Below are positions 6,274-13,297 of a stretch of 13,297 nt of DNA, in pieces. The position numbers and the translations under genes are program-made. The first letter of the stretch is position 1. Each line of letters opens with the position of its first letter. The notes below the pieces were generated by a model, which saw nothing but the letters and a program-made list of their open reading frames with translations, was not told the DNA's origin and made no database searches. The stretch comes from Anaerolineae bacterium. Lineage in GTDB: Bacteria > Chloroflexota > Anaerolineae > JAADDB01. The stretch is taken from positions 1-13,297 of the forward strand of contig WFQT01000012.1 in assembly GCA_015486895.1 (NCBI GenBank). Reading direction: 5' to 3'.

Positions 6274-7923
6274 GTGAAGCGACATCTTTATTGGCAAACT
6301 ATAGTTGCCTTATTAGGTGCAGTCATTATCGTTGGCGTTTTGGGGAGTGTTTCCCACCGCTATACGATGTCGGTGGTGGCTGCAAAGGGTGGTATCTATC
6401 GCGAGGGTATTGCCGGTGCTCCCCGTTATTTGAACCCGCTATTGGCGCAGTTTAACCAAGCGGATCAGGACCTGACGCCACTGCTATTTAGGGGTTTAGT
6501 CCGGGTGGATGAAGGAGGTCGGTATCATCCTGATCTGGCGCGGCAGTGGTGGGTGGATCCTTCCGGTATGACCTACACAGTGGCATTGCGCCAGGATGTG
6601 TATTGGCATGATGGCGCGCCGTTAGTAGCCGACGACGTGCTGTACACTGTCCATACCATGCAATCCCCCGATTTCCCAGGATTGAAGAGTTTGCACGATT
6701 TTTGGGGCAACGTTCAGGTGAAGAAGCTGGATGACCACGCCGTGCAGTTTTCCCTTGCGGAGCCTCTGGCGCCTTTCTTAGATGCTCTCACTATTGGTAT
6801 ATTGCCGGATCATCTGTGGCATAATATCCCGGCAAGCCTATTAACGAAATCAGAACTGAACTTGCATCCCGTTGGTACCGGGCCGTTTCGTTTTCAGGGA
6901 CTTTACCGAAATCGTCTCGTGTTAGTACCGGGGAATTTCCTCGGTGGTGAACAGCCGTACTTAGACGCAGTGCACTTTTACTTTTACCCGGATGCCTACG
7001 CTCTCTTAGCTGCTTATCAGCGGGGAGAAGTGGATGGTGTAGCAGATATTCCTCTGAGCTTGCTTCCAGAGATCAAACATTTTGATGATATGCAGCTTTT
7101 CTTCGGCATACGTTCTTCTTATATATCGGTACTCTTGAATCAACAGAATGACGACGTACCCTACTTGCGAGATCGGCGGGTACGACGTGCTTTGCTTATG
7201 GCCATCAATCGGCAGGGGTTAGTGGACGACTTGTTGAATGGTGCCGGGGTTGTAGCCGAGACACCTTTTTTACCCTATAACTGGGCTTATACGAATGATA
7301 TTCGCCATTACGCATATGATCCGAAAGAAGCAGCTCAAATTTTGACGCAGGCTGGCTGGCAAGAGATGGACGATGGCGTGCGGGCAAAAGACGGTAGACG
7401 ACTTTCCATACTACTTTATACCGACGATTTGCCTTTACACGTAGCTGTAGGACAGGCTCTGGTAGCCGCTTGGAATGACATTGGTGTAGATGCTCACATG
7501 AAGCAAGTATCTTTTGCCTCGTTATTGGGAGAGCATTTGAGCACACATCGTTTCCAGGCGGCGTTAGTGCGCTGGGACTTATCTGGTGATCCAGACCCTT
7601 ATCCTCTTTGGCATTCTACCCAGATTGATGGCGGGCAGAACTATGGGGGCTGGCGCAATCGCTATGCCGACGAGGAGTTAGAAATTGGACGGCGGACAAC
7701 GGATTTCCAGAAACGGGTACAAGCGTATCACCATTTCCAGGATATTTTTGCGCAGGAGGTGCCGGCCTTGCTGCTTTATTATCCGGTTTATACTTATGGA
7801 GTGCGCAATACTGTGCGCGGTGTGCGTGTTGGCACCATGACCCGGCCAGCGGACCGCTTCCACTTCTTCTCACAGTGGTACGTAGCGGAGAAGCGAGTTC
7901 CTGTTTTCCCCAGCAACCGGTGA
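6274..7923 (+). CDS. ABC transporter substrate-binding protein, family 5 (peptide/nickel type)
   Basis: This is an extracytoplasmic solute receptor of the DppA/OppA family, likely binding peptides. The protein is 549 aa. The GTG at 6274 is the first possible start, because the same frame is closed by the secG stop codon at 6256-6258. No Shine-Dalgarno is visible, so translation may be coupled to secG. Residues about 8-26 form a hydrophobic signal or anchor helix. There is no lipobox cysteine, unlike many Gram-positive relatives. The mature part shows the family pattern: LTPLLFRGLVRVDEGGRYHP (67-86), the block LRQDVYWHDGAPLVADDVLYT (105-125), then GTGPFRF and RVRRALLMAINRQGL. No permease or ATPase gene is adjacent, so it is an orphan receptor here and the ligand is unknown. 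Confidence 0.88.
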   Translation: MKRHLYWQTIVALLGAVIIVGVLGSVSHRYTMSVVAAKGGIYREGIAGAPRYLNPLLAQFNQADQDLTPLLFRGLVRVDEGGRYHPDLARQWWVDPSGMTYTVALRQDVYWHDGAPLVADDVLYTVHTMQSPDFPGLKSLHDFWGNVQVKKLDDHAVQFSLAEPLAPFLDALTIGILPDHLWHNIPASLLTKSELNLHPVGTGPFRFQGLYRNRLVLVPGNFLGGEQPYLDAVHFYFYPDAYALLAAYQRGEVDGVADIPLSLLPEIKHFDDMQLFFGIRSSYISVLLNQQNDDVPYLRDRRVRRALLMAINRQGLVDDLLNGAGVVAETPFLPYNWAYTNDIRHYAYDPKEAAQILTQAGWQEMDDGVRAKDGRRLSILLYTDDLPLHVAVGQALVAAWNDIGVDAHMKQVSFASLLGEHLSTHRFQAALVRWDLSGDPDPYPLWHSTQIDGGQNYGGWRNRYADEELEIGRRTTDFQKRVQAYHHFQDIFAQEVPALLLYYPVYTYGVRNTVRGVRVGTMTRPADRFHFFSQWYVAEKRVPVFPSNR

Positions 7924-7963
7924 TACGTCTTGGTAATTGGCGTAATTCGCTTCCTTTTTGGAG

Positions 7964-8183
7964 AACCACAGATTACGCAGTGGGAAAAGCGAAAATCTGT
8001 GGTAACTGCTCAGCCTTGAGCAAATAGAATGCAGATACCGCAGATTTCACGCTGGTACTCGCAGATAAAGCAAATAAACCAGAAACGATCAGTGTCATCA
8101 GCGTCCAATTGTTGGCGAGGCTGAGAAGTAATAATCTGTGCAATCAGTGGTTCCCTTTTGGGTTCTGGTTCGGCCAGGTTAGG
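7964..8183 (+). repeat. Type A inverted-repeat element with tail, copy upstream of the PBP gene
   Basis: This fills most of the 277-bp gap between the binding-protein gene and the PBP gene. ACCACAGATT (7965-7974) is mirrored exactly by AATCTGTGGT (7994-8003). The sequence GAACCACAGATTACGCAG (7963-7980) is mirrored more loosely by 8134-8153, which would make the ends of an element of about 190 bp. Between them, CAGAT-containing words repeat (8029-8070) and GCGTCCAATT (8101-8110) mirrors the AATTGGAC word at 88. The tail at 8156-8183 contains the hairpin CTGGT-tcg-GCCAG. AGGAG at 8181-8185 overlaps the end of the tail and is the only candidate Shine-Dalgarno for the PBP gene. I see no convincing promoter. 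Confidence 0.6.
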
Positions 8184-8200
8184 AGCAAACCTATTTTGTT

Positions 8201-11200
8201 ATGAGTCCCTATCTAAGCCTTGTACGTGTGATTCGAAAACGCCGGGAACGCCGCGCTCGCCTGCGGTCTGTGAGCACGCCGGGGTGGTTGTGGAGGCTGA
8301 CCACGGCGCTTATTGTCATAGCCTTGGTATCGGTGTTGTCGTTGTTGCTCATTAGTAGCACTGCTGTGGCGGCAGTATACTTGCATTTCGCTCATCAGTT
8401 GCCTGACCCTAGCGCTATTGAGACGAAGCAAGAGAAATTTGAGACGGTCAGAATTTATGATCGCACCGGCAAGCATCTTCTTTACGAGTCTATTGATCCC
8501 CGGCCGTATCGCGGCGACCGCACTTACAAACCGCTGCCTGAGATCTCTCCTTGGCTACAAAAAGCCACCATTGCCCTGGAAGACCGTAGCTTTTACAGCA
8601 ATCCGGGGGTGAACATACGGGGCATCGGGCGCGCCTTTTTCGCTAATCTGAAAGGACAATCAGTGCAAGGGGGAAGCTCTATTACGCAGCAGCTCATCAA
8701 GAATGTCCTTTTCAGCTACCGTGAGCGCACGGAACGGAGTTTCACCCGCAAGATCAAAGAGATCATCATGGCGGTGGAGATCACCCGCCGCTACCCCAAA
8801 GACAAAATCCTTGAATGGTACTTGAACTATAACTTCTATGGGAATGCTGCTTACGGTATCGAGGCAGCGGCGCGCATTTATTTCGACAAGCCGGCCAAAG
8901 ACCTGGACCTGGCTGAGGCGGCCATGTTAGCGCATTTGCCGCAGTACCCAGCTTTGAATCCCATTAACAATCCAGAGGACGCCAAGAGACGGCAGGAGAA
9001 GGTTTTACAGGCGATGGTGGTTGCCGGCTATATTACCCAGAAGCAGGCGGATGCTGCCTACGCTGAGCCGCTGCATGTGCGCAAGTCAGCGGCGGAGCGG
9101 TATCACATTAAGGATGCGCCACATTTCGCCCTTTATGTTCTCAATGAGTTGGACCGACGCTACAATACCCCTGAGGACCCATTCCGCATTTGGAAAGAAG
9201 GGTTCGTAGTTTATACTACCCTGGACTATGACCTGCAAAAGCAGGCAGAAGAAATTGCCCGTGAGCATATCAAGCAAATGGAAGCGGATACGAAGATTAA
9301 TCGCAATGCCCATAACGCGGCTGTAGTGGTCCTGCGACCTTCCACTGGGGAAATTTTAGCCATGGTCGGTAGCTTAGATTTCTACAATAGTGCTATTCAG
9401 GGCCAGGTAAACATGGTGACCGCGAACCGGCAGCCCGGCTCCAGTTTTAAGCCATTCACGTATATGACCGCTTTCGCCGGGAATTTTACTCCTGCGTCTA
9501 TGGTCCTGGATGTGCGCCAGGTGTTTCCAGATCCCCAGACCGGTGTTTATGTACCGGAAAATTACAGCCGCAGGTACCACGGGCCCCAGAGTTTGCGCCA
9601 GGCGTTGCAACGATCACTTAACATTCCAGCCGTGTGGCTGATGAGTAAAGTAGGAGTGAAGAACGTCTTGAAGACGGCCCATCGCATGGGTATTACCACG
9701 TTAAACCAGGATTATTACGGTTTGAGCCTGACGTTGGGCGGCGGTGAGGTCAAACTAATGGACATGGCTTATGCCTTTGGCGTTTGGGCCAACAATGGCT
9801 ATATGTCCGGTCGACCTGTTCCTACCGACCAGCAGCGCCCGGGCTATCGTACTCTGAACCCAGTATCAATTCTGTTGGTTAAGAATAAGGATGGCCGGGT
9901 AATTGACCAATTCACGAAGCCAGAAACCACCCAGGTTGTGACACCGCAGCTTACTTATCTCATGAATAACGTTCTTTCTGACCCTAAACCGCGCCCCATG
10001 ACTTTCGGGAGATTTGCTAAGTACCTGCAATTGCCTGACGGGCGGCCGGTGGCGGCGAAGACCGGAACTACTAATGACTTTCGCGATGCGTGGACCATTG
10101 GTTACACACCACAAATCGTCACTGGCATTTGGGTAGGCAATGCCGATAACGACGCCATGCATCATGTCTCGGGGGCTATTGGCGCTGCCCCTATCTGGCG
10201 AGACGTAATGGCGTATGCTCTGCGCGACACGAAGCCGGTGAGTTTTACCGAGCCACCGGGGATCGTGCACATGGATGTTTGTTGGCCTTCTGGGTTGCTG
10301 GTGACGGATGCCTGTAAGCAGATTCACGCTGTGGAGAAAGAGGTTTTTCTCCCCGGCAAGACCCCCACGAAGCCGGATAATGTCTGGCAGGTGTTCCGCA
10401 TCAATCGGGAGAACGGTAAACTGGCCACGCCGTACACGCCGCCAGACCTCATTGAAGAGAAAACTTTCGAGATTTTACCTCCGGAGGCGGATGACTGGGT
10501 GCGCGAGGCGAAAATCCCTCAGCCCCCTAAGGAATATGATGATACTTACGCTAACGTGGTGTTGAGTGGCGATACGGTTATCGCGCAGCCGCATCCTTAT
10601 AGCTACGTCCACGAAATGATGGAGATCCGCGGCAACGCCGAGGGTAATTTCAGCCGCTACCGCATTTTGTTGGGACCGGGGCTCTCGCCGGACAATTGGC
10701 AGCAGATCGGCCCAGATCACGGCAATCGGGTACATAACAACGTGCTGGAATACCTGGATACCCGCATGTTCCCTGATGGTCTCTACACGTTGCGCCTGAG
10801 CGTCATCGGCGGCGATGGTGTCGAGCGCGTGAATGACATTCCTATCATTATCGATAACACGCCGCCAGAGGTGAAAATCACCTCTCCTACTTACGATGAG
10901 CTATTTGTCAAAGAGGATGACGAGTATGTGATGGTGCAAGTAAATGCTACTGATGCCTGGGCCATGGATCGGGTTGAGTTCTACATTGATGATACTGCAT
11001 TTGCCACCAGTACTGTGCCGCCTTACAACGAACGCTGGAACATCGTCATTTCGGACACAACAGTTTACACTGAAACCCGTTGGCTGAAAGTCACTGCTTT
11101 TGATAAGGCAGGCAATAGCTCAGACAGTGAGCTGTTGCCGATCCGGGTTATTTCCAAGGATAAAAAGGTACAGCCGAAGCAAGACAAGAATGCGAAGAGT

Positions 11201-11335
11201 GGAGAGCGGCTATCGAAGCAGTACCTGATAGCCGTAGCATTACCGTGGCCCCCGCTTCGGCCGGCGTCGCTTCCAGTAAAGAGCGAGCGCTTTGCTGCCA
11301 GTTTTCCGACTCGCCGTTGGATAGGAAGTGGATAG
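8201..11335 (+). CDS. Class A penicillin-binding protein (bifunctional transglycosylase/transpeptidase)
   Basis: A PBP1A-type enzyme that polymerises lipid II and crosslinks peptidoglycan outside the membrane. The protein is 1044 aa from ATG 8201, with AGGAG 15 bases upstream, a long spacing. A basic N-terminus precedes a membrane helix at about 33-60. The glycosyltransferase 51 domain (about 85-260) has catalytic E128 in EDRSFY, GGSSITQQLIKN (157-168) and EITRRYPKDKILEWYLN (193-209). The transpeptidase domain (about 370-675) has SxxK at S414-K417, SLN at 472-474 and KTGTT at 620-624. The C-terminal third (about 785-985) looks like two beta modules. The second starts NTPPEVKITSP and ends KAGNSSDSELLPIRV, as in bacterial Ig-like domains. 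The last 60 residues are basic and proline-rich, with no family resemblance. Confidence 0.93.
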   Translation: MSPYLSLVRVIRKRRERRARLRSVSTPGWLWRLTTALIVIALVSVLSLLLISSTAVAAVYLHFAHQLPDPSAIETKQEKFETVRIYDRTGKHLLYESIDPRPYRGDRTYKPLPEISPWLQKATIALEDRSFYSNPGVNIRGIGRAFFANLKGQSVQGGSSITQQLIKNVLFSYRERTERSFTRKIKEIIMAVEITRRYPKDKILEWYLNYNFYGNAAYGIEAAARIYFDKPAKDLDLAEAAMLAHLPQYPALNPINNPEDAKRRQEKVLQAMVVAGYITQKQADAAYAEPLHVRKSAAERYHIKDAPHFALYVLNELDRRYNTPEDPFRIWKEGFVVYTTLDYDLQKQAEEIAREHIKQMEADTKINRNAHNAAVVVLRPSTGEILAMVGSLDFYNSAIQGQVNMVTANRQPGSSFKPFTYMTAFAGNFTPASMVLDVRQVFPDPQTGVYVPENYSRRYHGPQSLRQALQRSLNIPAVWLMSKVGVKNVLKTAHRMGITTLNQDYYGLSLTLGGGEVKLMDMAYAFGVWANNGYMSGRPVPTDQQRPGYRTLNPVSILLVKNKDGRVIDQFTKPETTQVVTPQLTYLMNNVLSDPKPRPMTFGRFAKYLQLPDGRPVAAKTGTTNDFRDAWTIGYTPQIVTGIWVGNADNDAMHHVSGAIGAAPIWRDVMAYALRDTKPVSFTEPPGIVHMDVCWPSGLLVTDACKQIHAVEKEVFLPGKTPTKPDNVWQVFRINRENGKLATPYTPPDLIEEKTFEILPPEADDWVREAKIPQPPKEYDDTYANVVLSGDTVIAQPHPYSYVHEMMEIRGNAEGNFSRYRILLGPGLSPDNWQQIGPDHGNRVHNNVLEYLDTRMFPDGLYTLRLSVIGGDGVERVNDIPIIIDNTPPEVKITSPTYDELFVKEDDEYVMVQVNATDAWAMDRVEFYIDDTAFATSTVPPYNERWNIVISDTTVYTETRWLKVTAFDKAGNSSDSELLPIRVISKDKKVQPKQDKNAKSGERLSKQYLIAVALPWPPLRPASLPVKSERFAASFPTRRWIGSG

Positions 11336-11339
11336 TGCT

Positions 11340-12131
11340 ATGGGCAAGCCTTTGATCCTGTTAACAAACGATGATGGCGTGCAAGCGCTTGGCTTGTTAG
11401 CTCTGCGAAAGACGTTGGCTTCTTTCGCAGAAGTGGTTGTCTTTGCTCCGGATCACAACTGGTCTGCAGCAGGGCACACCAAGACTATGCACAAGCCACT
11501 CCGTGCCTGGCCTGTGACTTTGCCCGACGGTTCGGCAGCGATGGCTATCAGCGGCGCACCGTCCGATTGTGTGGCATTGGCGTTGTTGGGACTGCTGGGC
11601 CGCAAGCCAGATTTGGTGGTTTCCGGCATTAACCTGGGTGCCAATTTGGGTTATGATGTGACCTATTCCGGCACCGTGGCTGGGGCTATGGAAGGGGTAG
11701 TTGCTGGTTTGCCGGCATTGGCCTGTTCCCAGGAGTTCGAGAAAGATGCTCCTTTGCCTGATTATCGGTTGGCAGCAAAAGCTTGTGGGGTAGTGGCGGG
11801 ACAAATTTTGCAGCGCGGCTTACCTCCAAAGACTTTCTTGAATGTTAATATTCCATTGCACCCGGCAAGTAAGCCTGCGTTTCACCTTTCCAGGTTAGGT
11901 CGGCGGATATATCGCGATGAACTGGTGGTGCGGGAGGATCCTCGCGGTCAACCATACTATTGGATAGGCGGGGAAGCTCCCACGGGGATCTATGAGCCGG
12001 GTACAGATATTACCGTCTTACAGGAAGGCCACATCTCGATCACGCCTCTGTCGCTGGACTTAACGGCTATGGATTTATTAACGACGATGTCTAGCTGGTC
12101 ATGGCCAGAGGATGGCTTGTTGGCTAAATAA
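11340..12131 (+). CDS. surE: 5'/3'-nucleotidase SurE
   Basis: SurE is a metal-dependent phosphatase acting on nucleoside monophosphates and is linked to stationary-phase survival. The protein is 263 aa from ATG 11340. A GTG at 11328 would add four residues and overlap the PBP stop by 8 bp. AGGA at 11323-11326 favours the ATG. The family N-terminus ILLTNDDGVQALG is present with metal ligands D11 and D12. APDHNWSAAGHTKT (37-50) contains the serine ligand S42, and VVSGINLGANLG (93-104) the asparagine ligand N97. Then come DVTYSGTVAGAMEG (106-119) and FLNVNIP (166-172). The usual RSG after APD-N is WSA here, a mild variation. The gene lies 4 bp after the PBP gene and should share its transcript. 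Confidence 0.93.
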   Translation: MGKPLILLTNDDGVQALGLLALRKTLASFAEVVVFAPDHNWSAAGHTKTMHKPLRAWPVTLPDGSAAMAISGAPSDCVALALLGLLGRKPDLVVSGINLGANLGYDVTYSGTVAGAMEGVVAGLPALACSQEFEKDAPLPDYRLAAKACGVVAGQILQRGLPPKTFLNVNIPLHPASKPAFHLSRLGRRIYRDELVVREDPRGQPYYWIGGEAPTGIYEPGTDITVLQEGHISITPLSLDLTAMDLLTTMSSWSWPEDGLLAK

Positions 12132-12434
12132 AGAAGGGGGACCGTTACCAAGAGCGCTTCACTTCTAAGTAATCCCCACCTGGATAAGCTAGAACCAAAA
12201 AGGAGACAATACACAGGCAGGCGCAAAGCTTTCGAAACAAATCAGACTGGTGTCAAGAACTATGTCATCGGGGCGCAGATTTGCTGACTGCTATCTTTTT
12301 TCTTTGCGCCTGAAGCTCCTTTGCGGCTTTGCATTAAGTTCTTGTCCGGTATACAAGGATTCCATCGCTAAGTTATTTGTACTTTAGTGGCAGCCTTGCC
12401 TTCGTCGTGTAGCGCATCGGGGCAGGGCACTCTC
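12132..12434. other. Convergent spacer with type B repeat remnant
   Basis: This 303-bp spacer separates the convergent surE and DUF4129 genes. AGGCGCAAAG (12219-12228) is mirrored exactly by CTTTGCGCCT (12302-12311). The reverse complement of about 12310-12350 contains GCCGCAAAGG and CCGGACAAGAA, which match the start of the type B element at 3928. This is therefore a third, inverted and partial type B copy. A T run at 12296-12301 follows a weak GCAG/CTGC stem and could terminate surE weakly. I see no strong terminator for either gene. Confidence 0.5.
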
Positions 12435-13297
12435 TCAAGCTTCCCCTTTCTTTCTTTCTCGTGCTGCATCTCGGATGTTTTGCCAGTCCCGGCGCAGAGC
12501 GGCTAATGTCCCCCGGCCGGTAGGGATACGGCCGTATTCCACCTGGACATATGCTTCCGTGATGCGGCTCAGTTCGCCGGCCGATTCGGGGAAAGCGGCC
12601 TGTAAGCTTGAAAGGTACTCGTATGGGGTCTCCGCCGGCCGGCGAGGATGCCCTTGTCGCGCCGCCAACCGGCTCACATTAGCGTAGATGTTGCGAATGG
12701 AGATGGCGGCCAGTAGTTGGGCGCCGCTGCGAATATGCCGCAATTGTTCCCATAGCCGGCGGAGCCGCTGTAGATGCTTAGACCAGAACACTTCGTTCTC
12801 TTCTCCCAGAAGCCCATCTGGTGATAAGTCTTTGTGGCTTTCCGCGATGACCTGGCCGCCGGGGTGGCGGCGGTAAAGTGTCAAGGTGATCAAGAACGCA
12901 ATGCTGAGGATAAGCAAGGCGATCGTGGTGTAGCCGAAAATGCTGAACAGGACGTGCATCCACGGCGGAGGGCCCGTGGCGGCTTGTGATTCGCCGAAAG
13001 TGAAATTGGGCGTTGCCGGTGTCGCTGGTGTCGGCGTGCCTTGGGTGGCCGGTAGAGCTATGGTACGTATTAACCAGGTGAGCAAAGGGGTCATGAAGCG
13101 GAGAAATGCTTCTAAAGCAATGACGATGGCCCAACCTATGAGTCCGAAAAGGGGAGAAAGCCATTCCATCATGGCGCTGATGTCTCGCTCTGAGAAAATG
13201 CCTCTTAAGAGAGCGCCGAAAAGGAGCAGAATGCTACTGCTAAAGGACAGGAGGATTAGCCAACGGCGGTCGAATTGTCGTCCTGTCTTACCGCTGA
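12435..13297 (-). CDS. DUF4129 domain membrane protein (5' end beyond window)
   Basis: The - strand frame is open from the stop at 12435 to the right edge, giving 286 codons, so the gene is partial at its N-terminus. The ATG at 13170-13172 is internal: the 41 codons before it encode a further hydrophobic segment (RRWLILLSFSSSILLLFGALL). Membrane helices are likely at about 11-30, 45-78 (one or two) and 112-140, with a proline/threonine-rich linker (PTPATPATP) between the last two. A cytoplasmic-type C-terminal region at about 176-271 matches DUF4129: AISIRNIYANVSRLAARQG, then RRPAETPYEYLSSL, then ITEAYVQVEYGR. In known genomes DUF4129 proteins often accompany transglutaminase-like, DUF58 and MoxR ATPase genes, which would lie outside this window. 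The function is unknown. Confidence 0.82.
   Translation of the reverse strand, partial: SGKTGRQFDRRWLILLSFSSSILLLFGALLRGIFSERDISAMMEWLSPLFGLIGWAIVIALEAFLRFMTPLLTWLIRTIALPATQGTPTPATPATPNFTFGESQAATGPPPWMHVLFSIFGYTTIALLILSIAFLITLTLYRRHPGGQVIAESHKDLSPDGLLGEENEVFWSKHLQRLRRLWEQLRHIRSGAQLLAAISIRNIYANVSRLAARQGHPRRPAETPYEYLSSLQAAFPESAGELSRITEAYVQVEYGRIPTGRGTLAALRRDWQNIRDAARERKKGEA

Noticed and set aside
7965..8154. CRISPR-like array of CAGAT words
   Set aside because: The words are short, irregularly spaced and partly inverted, with no constant repeat-spacer length and no cas genes.
8156..8183. tRNA T-arm-like word GGTTCGGCC in the tail repeat
   Set aside because: There is no acceptor stem, anticodon arm or D-arm around it, and the other copies do not keep the T-loop sequence.
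9866..10327. 153-codon antisense frame inside the PBP gene
   Set aside because: It lies opposite the conserved transpeptidase coding region and is a codon-pattern shadow.

Overview
This window reads as a piece of a bacterial chromosome, most likely from Chloroflexota (an Anaerolineae-like lineage). That assignment is an inference from gene style and layout: a fused gamma-alpha 2-oxoacid:ferredoxin oxidoreductase, a large class A PBP with C-terminal Ig-like modules, a DUF4129 membrane protein, and long intergenic spacers filled with dispersed repeats. No 16S or other phylogenetic marker was available to test it. All recognised genes except the last are on the + strand. No phage, plasmid, CRISPR or transposase gene is visible.

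Layout: 1-648 is non-coding and holds two repeat types. A perfect TTGACA-N16-TATAAT promoter at 649-676 starts a leader of about 330 nt that looks strongly structured and contains a terminator-like hairpin. Next come korA (1016-2761) and korB (2790-3644), closed by a clear intrinsic terminator at 3675-3710. The 3711-4293 spacer holds a cluster of hairpins and two repeat elements, the second of which runs directly into the ribosome binding site of birA (4294-5079). efp (5166-5723) follows from its own likely promoter. A second copy of the birA-type repeat precedes secG (6037-6258), which is closely followed in the same frame by a family 5 peptide-binding protein (6274-7923). A repeat-filled spacer (7924-8200) leads to the class A PBP gene (8201-11335) and the tightly linked surE (about 11340-12131). 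After a 303-bp convergent spacer, a DUF4129 membrane protein gene lies on the - strand and runs off the right edge.

Functions: the set is housekeeping. It covers ferredoxin-linked 2-oxoacid oxidation (KorAB), biotin attachment to carboxylases (BirA), rescue of proline-stalled ribosomes (EF-P), secretion (SecG), peptide binding outside the membrane, peptidoglycan synthesis (PBP1A) and nucleotide phosphatase or stationary-phase survival (SurE).

I see no convincing new multi-gene system. The most interesting material is between genes: a structured korA leader with mutually exclusive pairings, a modular dispersed repeat family whose tail carries a conserved small hairpin, repeats that seem to supply Shine-Dalgarno sequences to birA and the PBP gene, and an EF-P with arginine at the functional loop tip.
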